Of a DNA stretch of 60,257 nucleotides, positions 15,658 to 24,814 are shown piece after piece. The notes under the pieces were generated by a model. That model did not search any database. It saw only the letters and a list, made by a program, of their open reading frames with translations, and was not told where the DNA came from. The stretch covers positions 1-60,257 of the forward strand of contig JARRRL010000023.1 of the NCBI GenBank assembly GCA_037380725.1, in the 5' to 3' direction. Every line of letters starts with the position of its first letter. Positions within the stretch are counted from its first letter, which is position 1. The DNA is from JARRRL01 sp037380725 (GTDB lineage Bacteria > Pseudomonadota > Gammaproteobacteria > Pseudomonadales > JANQJO01). The translations under genes and the position numbers were made by a program.

Positions 15658-16929
15658 TTAGTGATGCTGAATATAGTCGCGTGCCTGTGGTGTTATCGTT
15701 TCAGTATACGCACCATCGTCATCACGAGCGATAAAGATAACCGGCAGGCCATACCGTTCCGCCAACTTAGGTCCTTCAATTGGACCCGCCACAAGCAATG
15801 CCGTCGCCCACGCATCGGCCCACGCGGTGTGAAATGACCACTCGGATTCCAGTAATTTTAACGTTTGCTGGTTCAACCCTGGCTGGTTCAACCCTGGCTG
15901 TTTTAACCCTGGCCATTCTAACTCTGACAACTTCAACTTGGCCGGTGCCATGACCGTCGTGGATACCAAGTGATGCGTGACCGGTCGCCCTGTGCTCGGG
16001 TCAATCGTATGGGAATAGCGTTTGCCGTTGTATTCGAAAAAATTTCGATAATCGCCGCTGGTGGCAACCGCCGTATCTTGCAAGGCTACAATACGCTGCA
16101 CACGCCTCACACCCGCTGTTGGCGACTCCACCGCAATGCGCCATGGCTCGCCATTCGGCTTCACCCCACTCGCAAACACTTCTCCTCCCACTTCCACCAT
16201 AAAGCGGGTAAACCCCAAGTGGCGCAGTAAACCAACCACCTGATCCACACCAAATCCTTTCGCGATTGCCGACAAATCGACTGAAACCGGTTTCGATTTG
16301 CTCAATTGATACTGCACATGCGCTGAATCGATGGTCACACTTTGTAGTGTCAAAGACGTAAATCCAATACCTTGGCGTCGTGCTTCAATCTCACTATCGC
16401 TCGGCAGCGTCTCGCGTCGCCCTTGATTTCCAAACCCCCACAATTCAACCAAAGGCCCAACGGTGACATCAAAGCGCCCACCTGACATAACGCTCACTAG
16501 CTTGGACACGGTCAGCACCGCATAGGTTTCTCGTGACAGGTTGATCGGCTGATCCACACCCATTCGGTTGAATTGCGAAATTTCGGAGTCAGGCTGATAC
16601 GTTGACATCAACGCATTCACCCGCTCCAATCGATCGGTAATGCGCTGCGCCAACTCGTTTTTCGACACGGAAGATTCGTTTTTCGACACGGAAGATGGCG
16701 CAGAAGGAAATACTTTCACCGTGTAGCTGGTTCCCATTGTACTACCCGTGAACCGCCATCCTTCTGAATCGATGCGTGCCGTATCGTGCTCTGGAGACAG
16801 ATCCGCAACGGAGACCAGAGCTTCCGTCGCGGTTGAATCCATCGCTGAATCCATTACCGCGTGTCCATCACAACTGGTCAATATCAAATAGATCAACACG
16901 TAGCCAGCACGTCGAAACACAGAACGCAT
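15658..16929 (-). CDS. apbE: FAD:protein FMN transferase (ApbE)
   Basis: The 423-aa product has a lipoprotein-type N-terminus (hydrophobic segment ending LTSCDG) and the ApbE domain. FTGSTMGTSYTVKV opens the fold; SGGRFDVTVGPLVELWGFG and VDLSAIAKGFGVDQV bind FAD; VEVGGEVFASG, SGDYRNFFE and HTIDPSTGRPV complete the active site; and AWADAWATALLVAGP supplies the Mg2+ ligands. It transfers FMN from FAD to threonines of NqrB and NqrC in the periplasm. Two in-frame repeat expansions are odd: SVSKNES duplicated near residue 85 (16655-16696) and an inserted WPGLKQPGLNQPGLNQ segment of about 30 residues just before the last motif (15870-15914). Both lie at variable loops, so activity may survive. Confidence 0.92.
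   Translation of the reverse strand: MRSVFRRAGYVLIYLILTSCDGHAVMDSAMDSTATEALVSVADLSPEHDTARIDSEGWRFTGSTMGTSYTVKVFPSAPSSVSKNESSVSKNELAQRITDRLERVNALMSTYQPDSEISQFNRMGVDQPINLSRETYAVLTVSKLVSVMSGGRFDVTVGPLVELWGFGNQGRRETLPSDSEIEARRQGIGFTSLTLQSVTIDSAHVQYQLSKSKPVSVDLSAIAKGFGVDQVVGLLRHLGFTRFMVEVGGEVFASGVKPNGEPWRIAVESPTAGVRRVQRIVALQDTAVATSGDYRNFFEYNGKRYSHTIDPSTGRPVTHHLVSTTVMAPAKLKLSELEWPGLKQPGLNQPGLNQQTLKLLESEWSFHTAWADAWATALLVAGPIEGPKLAERYGLPVIFIARDDDGAYTETITPQARDYIQHH
15870..15914. repeat. 15-bp tandem repeat inside apbE
   Basis: GGTTCAACCCTGGCT is perfectly repeated at 15870-15884 and 15885-15899, with a diverged third copy at 15900-15914. In the protein it gives PGLNQ-type pentapeptides in an insertion absent from typical ApbE. 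Confidence 0.9.
16655..16696. repeat. 21-bp perfect tandem duplication inside apbE
   Basis: TCGTTTTTCGACACGGAAGA plus a final T is present twice back to back (16655-16675 and 16676-16696). It duplicates seven residues (SVSKNES) in frame, and the identical copies suggest a recent event. Confidence 0.9.
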
Positions 16930-16989
16930 CACACCCTCTTACTTACATTACAAACACGATCACAAACAGCAGGGCTTCTAAAAAATGGA

Positions 16990-17021
16990 AGGGCCTTACG
17001 AGATTTATCCCGTAAGGCCCT
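16990..17021 (-). terminator. Rho-independent terminator after nqrF
   Basis: An 11-bp perfect stem (AGGGCCTTACG at 16990-17000 with CGTAAGGCCCT at 17011-17021) is followed on the minus strand by TCCATTTTTTAG. It lies about 55 bases after the nqrF stop and ends the nqrA-F operon ahead of apbE. Confidence 0.85.
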
Positions 17022-17074
17022 GAGACCCGAAAAGCCCTGAGAATTAGCTGCTAACACCTCACACAAATCACTGC

Positions 17075-18304
17075 TCAACCACCGAAGTCATCCAACATAA
17101 TGTTTTCACGCTCAACCCCCAAATCCTCAAGCATCTTAATGACCGCTGAGTTCATCATGGGTGGGCCACACATGTAAAACTCACAATCTTCAGGTGCGGG
17201 GTGATCTTTCAAATAATTTTCATACAACACTTGGTGAATGAAACCGGTGTAGCCCGTCCAATTGTCTTCTTCTTGCGGATCGGACAAGGCCACATACCAT
17301 TTAAAGTTCTCATTTTCAGCTTGTAACTCATCAAAATCCTGTACGTAGAACATCTCGCGCAAACTACGCGCCCCATACCAGAAAGAGACTTTACGCGTGG
17401 TACTCAAGCGTCGAAGCTGATCGAAGATGTGAGAACGCATAGGCGCCATACCCGCACCACCACCAATAAACACCATTTCAGCATCAGTATCTTTCGCAAA
17501 AAACTCCCCGAAAGGACCATACACGGTCAACTTATCGCCGGGTTTCAAACTAAATACGTAAGACGACATCTGCCCCGGTGGCAAACCTTCTGTGCGCGGC
17601 GGTGGCGTGGCGATTCGAATATTAAACTTCAACACCCCTTTCTCTTCGGGGTAGTTCGCCATGGAATAAGCCCGAATCACCGGCTTCGTTACCTTACTTT
17701 TCAGATCAAAGAACTTAAACCGATCCCAGTCGCCTCGGTATTCTTCTCCAATGTCGAAGTCTTTAAAATTCACCGTATGAGGCGGTGCTTCCAATTGTAC
17801 GTATCCACCGGCCCGAAAATTCACGTTTTCGCCTTCCGGAAGCTTCAACACCAGCTCTTTGATAAACGTGGCCACGTTGTCGTTCGAGAGCACTTCGCAT
17901 TCCCATTTTTTAACACCAAAGAAGGCTTCATCAATTTCAACTTCCATATCTTGCTTCACGGCCACTTGACACGACAAGCGCCAACCGTCTTTGATCTCGC
18001 CACGGGTAAAATGCCCTTCTTCCGTCGGTAGGATTTCCCCTCCCCCCTTGAGAACGCGCACCTTACATTGCGCACAGGTCCCTCCGCCGCCGCAGGCAGA
18101 GGATACGAAAATCTTCTTATCTGCCAAAGTGCCTAATAATTTCCCACCCACCGGTACATCGATGCCTTTCTCCGGGTCCCCATTAATGTCCAGATGGATA
18201 TTACCCACGCTGACCAAACGAGAACGGGCAACAAGAATAATCGCGACGAGACCCAATACCATTACGGTAAACATGGCCACACCCATCAAAATGGTTACAT
18301 CCAT
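17075..18304 (-). CDS. nqrF: Na+-NQR subunit F (NADH dehydrogenase subunit)
   Basis: The 409-aa subunit has one N-terminal membrane helix (VAMFTVMVLGLVAIILVA), a ferredoxin domain with 2Fe-2S cysteines in SSACGGGGTCAQCKV and LSCQ, an FAD domain with RAYSMANYP, and an NADH domain with GGGAGMAPMRS and CGPPMM. It ends in LDDFGG, the usual C-terminus. It oxidises NADH on the cytoplasmic face and passes electrons through FAD and the 2Fe-2S cluster into the sodium pump. The ATG at 18304 gives the canonical N-terminus (MDVTILMG); a GTG 15 bases upstream is in frame. It is the last gene of the nqr operon, followed by a strong terminator. Confidence 0.95.
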   Translation of the reverse strand: MDVTILMGVAMFTVMVLGLVAIILVARSRLVSVGNIHLDINGDPEKGIDVPVGGKLLGTLADKKIFVSSACGGGGTCAQCKVRVLKGGGEILPTEEGHFTRGEIKDGWRLSCQVAVKQDMEVEIDEAFFGVKKWECEVLSNDNVATFIKELVLKLPEGENVNFRAGGYVQLEAPPHTVNFKDFDIGEEYRGDWDRFKFFDLKSKVTKPVIRAYSMANYPEEKGVLKFNIRIATPPPRTEGLPPGQMSSYVFSLKPGDKLTVYGPFGEFFAKDTDAEMVFIGGGAGMAPMRSHIFDQLRRLSTTRKVSFWYGARSLREMFYVQDFDELQAENENFKWYVALSDPQEEDNWTGYTGFIHQVLYENYLKDHPAPEDCEFYMCGPPMMNSAVIKMLEDLGVERENIMLDDFGG

Positions 18305-18439
18305 AACGCTTTCCCACACCCAATACGATACAACCCATCAAGACACGATGAAACGCGACCAGCCGCCTACGCATCATACGCACCCGTTTTTCACTGCTTC
18401 ACTTCACATTTTTTTCTGTCCCAACTGCGGATCGGCGAG

Positions 18440-19051
18440 CTACAGAGACACACCTGAAAAAGACATGAAACCCAACGACATCAGTCCCACCGTGATAAAC
18501 GTAATGCCCAATCCACGCAGTCCTTCTGGCACATCGCTGTATTTCAGTTTTTCCCGAACACCCGCCAACACCACGATCGCCAAGGCCCAACCGGCTCCAG
18601 ATCCGAAACCAAAGACCACACTTTCTGGAAAATTGTAATCCCGTTCAACCATAAACAGTGAACCACCCAGTATGGCGCAGTTCACTGTGATTAACGGTAA
18701 GAAGACACCCAAAGCGTTGTACAAGGACGGCACATACTTATCCAAAGCCATTTCCAGAATTTGCACCATGGCAGCAATAACGCCGATGTAACTCAATAAG
18801 CCCAAAAAGCTCAAATCTACGCCCGATACCCCTAACCAAGACAAGGCATCTTCTCGCAGCAAATAATTGTAAATAACATTATTAACCGGCACCGTAATGG
18901 TTTGCACCACCATTACCGCAATACCCAAACCCATTGCCGTCTTGATTTTTTTCGACACAGCAATGAAGGTACACATTCCCAAGAAAAAAGACAGGGCCAT
19001 GTTTTCGATAAAAACGGACCGAACCAACAAACTCAAATAATGTTCAACCAT
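18440..19051 (-). CDS. nqrE: Na+-NQR subunit E
   Basis: The product is a 203-aa integral membrane protein with six hydrophobic segments, the normal length. The cysteines in LGMCTFIAVS and TVNCAILGG are those that bind the intramembrane iron shared with NqrD. The sequence MVERDYNFPESVVFGFG near the fifth helix is highly conserved. It is co-directional with nqrD, 29 bases away, and part of the nqrABCDEF operon. Confidence 0.95.
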   Translation of the reverse strand: MVEHYLSLLVRSVFIENMALSFFLGMCTFIAVSKKIKTAMGLGIAVMVVQTITVPVNNVIYNYLLREDALSWLGVSGVDLSFLGLLSYIGVIAAMVQILEMALDKYVPSLYNALGVFLPLITVNCAILGGSLFMVERDYNFPESVVFGFGSGAGWALAIVVLAGVREKLKYSDVPEGLRGLGITFITVGLMSLGFMSFSGVSL

Positions 19052-19080
19052 TGTTATTCTCCAGCACTGTTATAAACGGC

Positions 19081-19755
19081 TTAATGCGCCGTGTTCACCG
19101 GATGATGCGGCGGCGTGGCAATTTTAAATTCAGCGGGCTCCACTTGGGATTTCTTCCAGCTACGAAGTCCCCAAATAAAAAGTCCAATCAGAAAAAACGC
19201 ACTGGGAGGTAACAGAAGAAGACCGTTTGGCACATACCAGCCGCCATCTTTAGCCAAATGCAAGAAAGGCATCGCTACGCCAAACAACTTACCCGAACCA
19301 AACAATTCGCGCACGACGCCTAAGGCCAACAACATGGCGCTGTATCCCAGTCCGTTGCCGATCCCATCCAAAAAGCTCATGACCGGTCCATTTTTCATGG
19401 CGTAGGCTTCGGCACGCCCCATGACAATGCAATTCGTAATAATAAGACCAACGAACACCGACATCTGCTTACTGATTTGATACGCGTACGCTTTCAAAAA
19501 CTGATCCACCACAATCACCAGCGACGCAATAATTGTCATTTGCGCGATAATTCGAATACTACTGGGAATGCTATTACGCACCAAACTGATGGAAAAATTT
19601 GAAAACGCCACCACTAACGTTAACGCAATACACATGGCGACCGTGGTTTTTAGATTACTGGTTACCGCCAAGGCCGAGCAAATACCCAGTATTTGCAACG
19701 CGATGGGGTTGTTGTCAAAAATGGGTCCTAATAAAATTTCTTTCTTTTCCGACAC
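19081..19755 (-). CDS. nqrD: Na+-NQR subunit D
   Basis: The product is an integral membrane protein of about 224 aa with six helices. The cysteines in LGICSALAVT and ITNCIVMGRAEAYAM pair with those of NqrE to coordinate iron in the membrane. The family N-terminus (SEKKEILLGPIFDNNPIALQ) supports a GTG start at 19755, which is preceded by an AGGGGG ribosome binding site; a TTG six bases upstream overlapping the nqrC stop is also in frame. The C-terminal tail is slightly extended and polar. Confidence 0.93.
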   Translation of the reverse strand: MSEKKEILLGPIFDNNPIALQILGICSALAVTSNLKTTVAMCIALTLVVAFSNFSISLVRNSIPSSIRIIAQMTIIASLVIVVDQFLKAYAYQISKQMSVFVGLIITNCIVMGRAEAYAMKNGPVMSFLDGIGNGLGYSAMLLALGVVRELFGSGKLFGVAMPFLHLAKDGGWYVPNGLLLLPPSAFFLIGLFIWGLRSWKKSQVEPAEFKIATPPHHPVNTAH

Positions 19756-19757
19756 GA

Positions 19758-20531
19758 TCAAACCCCCTTCTCTTGAACACGCTTCAAATACGGCCCATAA
19801 CCCAAATCACCGGCCCAAAAGCGCATAAGATTTTCCACGCCTCGGCTGGTCAAGGTCGCACCTGACAAAGCGTCAAACTTGTACTCACCCTCCGGTGTGC
19901 TCGCCGTGACAGAGCCCTTGTACATCCGGATGGCGGGATCACCTTGATCCGTCAAAAACTTTTTCCCTCGCCACTGCGCTTTCCAATTGGGATTATCCAC
20001 TTCACCACCCAAACCAGGGGTTTCAGCGTGCTCATAGAAACCCAAGCCCGCAACGGTAACCGCGTCCGACTCCAAGGCCAGAAAGCCATACAAGGTTGAC
20101 CAAAGACCATAACCCTTCACGGGTAAGATAATCCGAGTGACTTCGCCTGAATCGTTTTTCGCCAAATACACCACGCCCTGATTCGCGCGACGCTTAATGC
20201 TCGCCACATCTTGAGCGCTCGTAAGCCGTATGCTTTGATCCGGATCTGCAGCGGCGCGACGTTGATCGTACGTCGCCGGATCACGATCTTCCACGTACTC
20301 GCCCGTATCAAAATCCACCAAACGGATATCGATCTTTTTAAACGCATCCGCCACCGGCACGCCGGGCTTCAACAAGCCCGCCGCCGCCAAGATGTTCTTT
20401 TTGCGATCGAGTTCTTTGTTCTCCAACTGCTTGGGCTTAAGCAAAACCACGCTCAAAGACACCATAACCGAACACACCACACACAGTAAGAAAGTGACCG
20501 TTAGCGTCTTGCCAACCGTATCATTAGACAT
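19758..20531 (-). CDS. nqrC: Na+-NQR subunit C
   Basis: From the ATG at 20531 the product is 257 aa, the usual length, with one N-terminal membrane anchor (TLTVTFLLCVVCSVMVSLSVV) and a periplasmic FMN-binding domain. SGATLTS near residue 225 contains the threonine to which ApbE attaches FMN. AAGGAG precedes the ATG, and the start lies inside the 3' end of nqrB (eight-base overlap), so translation is coupled. GLGGEVDNPNWK is a conserved FMN-pocket motif. Confidence 0.95.
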   Translation of the reverse strand: MSNDTVGKTLTVTFLLCVVCSVMVSLSVVLLKPKQLENKELDRKKNILAAAGLLKPGVPVADAFKKIDIRLVDFDTGEYVEDRDPATYDQRRAAADPDQSIRLTSAQDVASIKRRANQGVVYLAKNDSGEVTRIILPVKGYGLWSTLYGFLALESDAVTVAGLGFYEHAETPGLGGEVDNPNWKAQWRGKKFLTDQGDPAIRMYKGSVTASTPEGEYKFDALSGATLTSRGVENLMRFWAGDLGYGPYLKRVQEKGV

Positions 20532-21729
20532 GACGTAAGCTCCTTCGTTTGATATTGGCCTGCACCACAAAATGATCAAAAATAGGGGCAAAAAGGTTAC
20601 CAAACAAGATTGCCAACATCATCCCTTCTGAAAAAGCCGGGTTCGCAACGCGGATCACCACGCACATAAAGCCAATCAATAAGCCGTAAACCCAACGCCC
20701 TGTGTGTGTCATTGCCGCTGACACCGGATCCGTCGCCATAAAGATCATGCCAAACGCAAAACCGCCTGTGACCAAATGCCAATACCACGGCACCTGAAAA
20801 AAGGGATTCGTATCGCTGCCAATCCAATTAAACAGCGAGGAAGTCGCCACCATACCAAAGAAGACACCCAACACAACACGCCACGAAGCGAGCTGCGCGC
20901 CAACAATCAACACCCCACCCACTAAAATCATGGCGGTGGAGGTTTCGCCCATAGAACCGGGCAAATGGCCCATAAACGCCTGCCACCAGGTTAAACCCGT
21001 TTGTGCCACAGCGTCTAAGCCGCCAGCGGCCATCACAGCCAATGGCGTGGCACCCGTGTAACCATCTACTGCCACCCAAACGGCATCACCACTCATACTG
21101 GCTGGATAAGCAAAATACAAAAAAGCACGCCCGGTGAGTGCGGGATTCAAAAAGTTTTTACCCGTGCCACCAAACACTTCCTTTCCGATGACCACACCGA
21201 AAGTAATCCCCAAAGCCACTTGCCACAGCGGTACAGTTGGCGGCAAGATCAGCGCAAAGAGTACAGAGGTCACAAAAAAACCTTCGTTAACCTCATGCTT
21301 TCGGCGAACCGCGAAAACAACTTCCCAAAAACCACCGACCACAAAGGTAACAAAGTAAACCGGGAGGAAAAAAGTCGCGCCGTAGATAACGTTATGCCAC
21401 CACACACTGGGATCATGGCCCGCCAAGAACGAGATGATGATTTCCCGCCACCCGGTAATGCTGCTTTGTCCCAGCTCAGCAAGTACAGTATTGCCGTGCC
21501 AACCCACGTTGTACATCCCGTAAAACATCACGGGAAACGTCGACAACCACACCATAACCATAATGCGCTTGAGGTCAATCCCATCGCGCACGTGAGCGGC
21601 AGTACGCGTCACCTTACCTGGACTGTAAAAGAAAGTATCGATTGCTTCGTAAAGCGGATAAAACTTCGCGTACGGCCCGCCGTGCTGAAACTTGGGTTCA
21701 AGCTTGGTGAGCGTTGATCTCAATCCCAT
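20524..21729 (-). CDS. nqrB: Na+-NQR subunit B
   Basis: This is a 401-aa polytopic membrane protein of about ten helices. TGATPLAVMAAGG holds the threonine that carries covalent FMN. GLRSTLTKLEPKFQHGG at the N-terminus and ALTGRAFLYFAYPASMSGD are typical family blocks, and the conserved glycine region in KNFLNPALTGRAF is near the quinone and korormicin site. NqrB contains the riboflavin and FMN cofactors and forms part of the sodium channel. It lies between nqrA and nqrC in the operon. Confidence 0.95.
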   Translation of the reverse strand: MGLRSTLTKLEPKFQHGGPYAKFYPLYEAIDTFFYSPGKVTRTAAHVRDGIDLKRIMVMVWLSTFPVMFYGMYNVGWHGNTVLAELGQSSITGWREIIISFLAGHDPSVWWHNVIYGATFFLPVYFVTFVVGGFWEVVFAVRRKHEVNEGFFVTSVLFALILPPTVPLWQVALGITFGVVIGKEVFGGTGKNFLNPALTGRAFLYFAYPASMSGDAVWVAVDGYTGATPLAVMAAGGLDAVAQTGLTWWQAFMGHLPGSMGETSTAMILVGGVLIVGAQLASWRVVLGVFFGMVATSSLFNWIGSDTNPFFQVPWYWHLVTGGFAFGMIFMATDPVSAAMTHTGRWVYGLLIGFMCVVIRVANPAFSEGMMLAILFGNLFAPIFDHFVVQANIKRRSLRHV

Positions 21730-21799
21730 AGCTACCTCTGTAAAACCAGTAAAAAATAATTAAAGCTAAATCACACCGTCTGTGCGGCCTTTATCTCTG

Positions 21800-23197
21800 T
21801 TAGCCTTCCAGTTCAATCTGCGTCAAATTTTCACGCAGAAGCGGACCGTATTCATACTTTCCCGGACACACATACGTACACAGCCCCAGATCCTCTTCAT
21901 CCAATTCTAAACAACCCAGCGCTTGCGCCATTTCCGTATCCGTCACAATCAAAGCGCGTAACAATTGAGTTGGCAGCAAATCCAAAGGCATAACCCGCTC
22001 GTAAGCGCCCACGGGCACCATCCCTCGCTCACTGCCGTTCGTATTCGTCGTAAACGGCAACAATTTTTTGGGCAAAAATCGAGAGAGAAACACACCCGTG
22101 GCCGAATGCTTCTTCGCACCGGGCCACAAATATTCCAACAAATGCCGATCTCGCCCTTCTCTGAGCACGCTCACCTGTAAGTGATAACGGCCCACGTACG
22201 AAAAGGGAGCGCGTGCATGGCGTCCGGAAAGAACGGATCCCGAAATACGACGAACCTCGCCCCCGCTGCTTCCAGTGCTTTTTAATTGGCCCGCCGTTAT
22301 TTCATCGATGCTCGCCCCCAATGGAACGCGGAGCAAACGCGGCTGCTCGACTTCAGGACCCGCCAGAGCAATCACGCGATCCGTCCATAGAGTGCCCGTC
22401 CGCAACAGATGACCAATGGCAATGACATCTTGGTAATTCAAATGCCACACCACATGCTGCTGATCAGCGGGATATAAAAAGTGAATGTGCGTCCCAATCA
22501 GACCAGACGGATGAGGCCCATCAAATTCATGGGTTTCAAACTCCGGAGCAGTGGGTATATCGCTGTTCGAACGACGGGTCAAGAACAGCTTTGGCGATGC
22601 CAAGCCACTGGCTAAGCGCGCCAAACCGGCCAAGCCCGCTTCAAACCAGTCTCGATAAAAATGAGGATTTTGATTGCAACGCAACACTTGGGCCGGATCT
22701 GGCGCCAATGGATTTGAATCCATAGCGTTCACAAAGATTGCTTTCGGTTGGCTGTCGATCGCCGGCACTTTGCTGAATGGTCGCGTACGCAACGCTGTCC
22801 ACAAGCCCGATTCAAGCAACAAATCTTTAATCGACGACGCCGTGGGGGTCTGCTGATCCCACACCCCGGCGTAATGCTCAAAAGCCTGATGTTGACATTC
22901 ACTCGTCTTTTCGATCACAACCGATTGCAATACTCGGCGAACACCACGGTGAATATCCACTACGCGTCCACTCGCCGGCGCGGTATACACCACGCCGGGT
23001 GAGCGTTTGTCTTGGAAAAGGGGCTGCCCCACCTTCACGTCATCCCCAGCATTGACCAACATCGTTGGCTTCATGCCATGGAAATCCGCCCCAATGCAGG
23101 CAACCGTCCTAACCGACAGCGCATCGTAAATCACTTGTTCCGGCTCACCCGAAATGGGCAAGGTCAACCCCCGCTTCAATACTGTCTTATTCGCCAT
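21800..23197 (-). CDS. nqrA: Na+-NQR subunit A
   Basis: From the ATG at 23197 the product is 465 aa, slightly longer than the usual 445. LKRGLTLPISGEPEQ opens the protein as in the family; ESGLWTALRTRPFSKVPAID, HEFDGPHPSGLIGTHIHFLYP and RISGSVLSGRHA are strongly conserved; and LDEEDLGLCTYVCPGKYEYG ends it. NqrA is a cytoplasmic subunit at the pump's quinone side. The frame is open upstream to 23323, but that extension is unlike any NqrA N-terminus, so the later start is preferred. It is the first gene of the operon. Confidence 0.95.
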   Translation of the reverse strand: MANKTVLKRGLTLPISGEPEQVIYDALSVRTVACIGADFHGMKPTMLVNAGDDVKVGQPLFQDKRSPGVVYTAPASGRVVDIHRGVRRVLQSVVIEKTSECQHQAFEHYAGVWDQQTPTASSIKDLLLESGLWTALRTRPFSKVPAIDSQPKAIFVNAMDSNPLAPDPAQVLRCNQNPHFYRDWFEAGLAGLARLASGLASPKLFLTRRSNSDIPTAPEFETHEFDGPHPSGLIGTHIHFLYPADQQHVVWHLNYQDVIAIGHLLRTGTLWTDRVIALAGPEVEQPRLLRVPLGASIDEITAGQLKSTGSSGGEVRRISGSVLSGRHARAPFSYVGRYHLQVSVLREGRDRHLLEYLWPGAKKHSATGVFLSRFLPKKLLPFTTNTNGSERGMVPVGAYERVMPLDLLPTQLLRALIVTDTEMAQALGCLELDEEDLGLCTYVCPGKYEYGPLLRENLTQIELEG

Positions 23198-23340
23198 GGT
23201 ATCCACTTCGTCTTTTTGCACATCCGGCACATCAGAATCTTCAGCAACACAAACGTCTATCCAAACGTCTGAATACGCTTTGGTTTGAATACAACGCTTA
23301 GGCATGCCGAAGCTGTGCATCACTCTTGGGAAATTGTGCG

Positions 23341-23366
23341 TATCTTCTATGTGTATCTTCTATGTG
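23341..23366. repeat. 13-bp tandem repeat in nqr leader
   Basis: TATCTTCTATGTG is present at 23341-23353 and 23354-23366, followed by a partial third copy (TATCTGCTGT). It lies about 150 bases upstream of the nqrA start. Confidence 0.85.
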
Positions 23367-23417
23367 TATCTGCTGTAGGAAGGAAGTTGAGTGCCTCAAC
23401 TCAAGGCCGCTGTGATT

Positions 23418-23423
23418 ATTATA
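23418..23423 (-). promoter_or_regulatory. Candidate -10 box for the nqr operon
   Basis: The minus strand reads TATAAT here, about 220 bases before the nqrA start. No good -35 box lies at normal spacing, so activation by a regulator or a different start point is possible. Confidence 0.3.
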
Positions 23424-23899
23424 CGACGACAGCCCTATTCGCTCCTTAACTCCCTCTAAAGCCTACAAATGCTGGAACGGCTACTGCCCCGTAACGACTG
23501 CTGGAACTACTTTTGTTACAAATCAAGGAAACGGTAAAAATTCGGCGGAGCTAGCCAAGGCCGATTATTATAATGAAGGCTGAGAAGCTTTACCACTCTG
23601 TATTTTGCAAGCGAAGTATTTTCTAGTTATAACTTTATGCTCGCATTATAATTGGTTTATATATTAACCATCTTGTTCTCTCCTGTTCATATCTCATACC
23701 CGCGCGCTGATTCCACGCACCGCACACCCAGCACGGCACATAATCGCCCGGAAATACTCATAACGTTCCGTTTTAATGCTTTCTTGATTTCTGCTTAAAA
23801 TTAATGTATTTATAAAGCATTATCCAGGATGGGTTAGCGTCGAACACACCCGAAAGCCTCGCGATGGGAAACCACGCCACAAGCCTGCACAGCGAGCGA

Positions 23900-24559
23900 A
23901 TGAAAACCAGAGACAAAATACTGCAGACCGCATTGGAGCTGTTCAACCAGGAAGGCGAAGCATCGGTCACCACACTCGATATCGCGCAAACCTTAAATAT
24001 CAGCCCTGGAAATTTGTATTACCACTTTCGCGGTAAAGAAGATATTCTGTCGTGCGTATTTGATCAACTCTACCTGGCGTTGATACCACGCTTAGAAGAA
24101 CTGGAAATCAGTCTAGCTGGACTTGAAAATCAGCCTATTGTACTGGAAGCACTCTTTGATACGCTGTGGGATTTCCGCTTCGCATTTCTAGACACCTACC
24201 GCCTGGCCACGCACTATCCCCGACTGAAACGTCGCTTACAAAATCTGCTTGCTCGACAACAATTAGCGTTTTCCCGATGGGTGGAACAACTGGAAAATGT
24301 GGGCTTACTGCGTCCAACTTCAATCGAAAATCGCGAACTACTGATTGAATGCCTGACCCATCAATCCGTCAGCTGGATTGGACTCTCTCAATTATTACGC
24401 CTCAAAGAAAGCCCCGCTTCCACGCGACGCCGCGCTGTCGCCCACGTCATGTCACTGATCACTCAACATTTCCCGTACAACGAGCTGTCCAACGACCCTC
24501 CGCCCAACGAAAAGCACTTGAGTCACACCCAGCCACTCAAAACAGCCCCAACAGAATAA
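23900..24559 (+). CDS. phaD: TetR-family regulator, PhaD-like
   Basis: The 219-aa product starts MKTRDKILQTALELFNQEGE and has a TetR DNA-binding domain with VTTLDIAQTLNISPGNLYYHF as its helix-turn-helix, very close to PhaD of the Pseudomonas polyhydroxyalkanoate cluster. The C-terminal half is all-helical ligand-binding. The gene lies next to a convergent phasin gene, as phaD lies near phaF/phaI, which supports the call. No PHA synthase is visible in the window. An in-frame ATG at 23864 would add 12 residues, but the family N-terminus favours 23900. The final 30 residues are polar and unstructured. Confidence 0.75.
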   Translation: MKTRDKILQTALELFNQEGEASVTTLDIAQTLNISPGNLYYHFRGKEDILSCVFDQLYLALIPRLEELEISLAGLENQPIVLEALFDTLWDFRFAFLDTYRLATHYPRLKRRLQNLLARQQLAFSRWVEQLENVGLLRPTSIENRELLIECLTHQSVSWIGLSQLLRLKESPASTRRRAVAHVMSLITQHFPYNELSNDPPPNEKHLSHTQPLKTAPTE

Positions 24560-24636
24560 AAGTTCGAAGAGATAAAAGTTCGGAGAGCTCAAACGAGCCA
24601 GAACACCCAAACGAAAAGAAGCCCGGCGTTCCCATT

Positions 24637-24680
24637 CAAAAAAGCCCAATCAAAAAAACTCAATCAAAAAAGCCCAAACT
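24637..24680. repeat. Tandem A-rich repeats (AATCAAAAAA type)
   Basis: Three imperfect units around AAAAAAGCCCAATC / AAAAAAACTCAATC / AAAAAAGCCCAAAC run head to tail between the phaD-like gene and its neighbour's terminator. A related near-duplication (AAAAGTTCGAAGAG / AAAAGTTCGGAGAG) lies just upstream at about 24560-24590. Confidence 0.7.
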
Positions 24681-24686
24681 AAAAAG

Positions 24687-24713
24687 AGCCCGACCGAAAG
24701 GAGGTGTCGGGCT
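24687..24713 (-). terminator. Terminator of the phasin gene
   Basis: AGCCCGAC (24687-24694) pairs with GTCGGGCT (24706-24713). On the minus strand the stem is followed by CTTTTTAG. It lies about 100 bases after the phasin stop. Confidence 0.65.
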
Positions 24714-24814
24714 ATCAGAACTGGGTACAGTGTGTGAGACGCACCCAGAAAGATGGCCAGGCAGACCAGCGCTGTTTCTGTGGCTATGGTCGCCCGGGTT
24801 ATGTGTTGCCCAGC

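Larger units (their letters stand above)
23198..23899. other. Intergenic region between nqrA and phaD-like gene
   Basis: About 700 bases separate these divergent genes. The left part is the nqr leader, with a 13-bp tandem repeat and a perfect TATAAT box on the minus strand. The middle (23600-23700) is AT-rich. No gene, RNA or strong terminator is seen. Confidence 0.5.

Noticed and set aside
15870..15900. tRNA T-arm-like GGTTCAA sequence
   Set aside because: It lies inside the apbE coding repeat and there is no cloverleaf around it.
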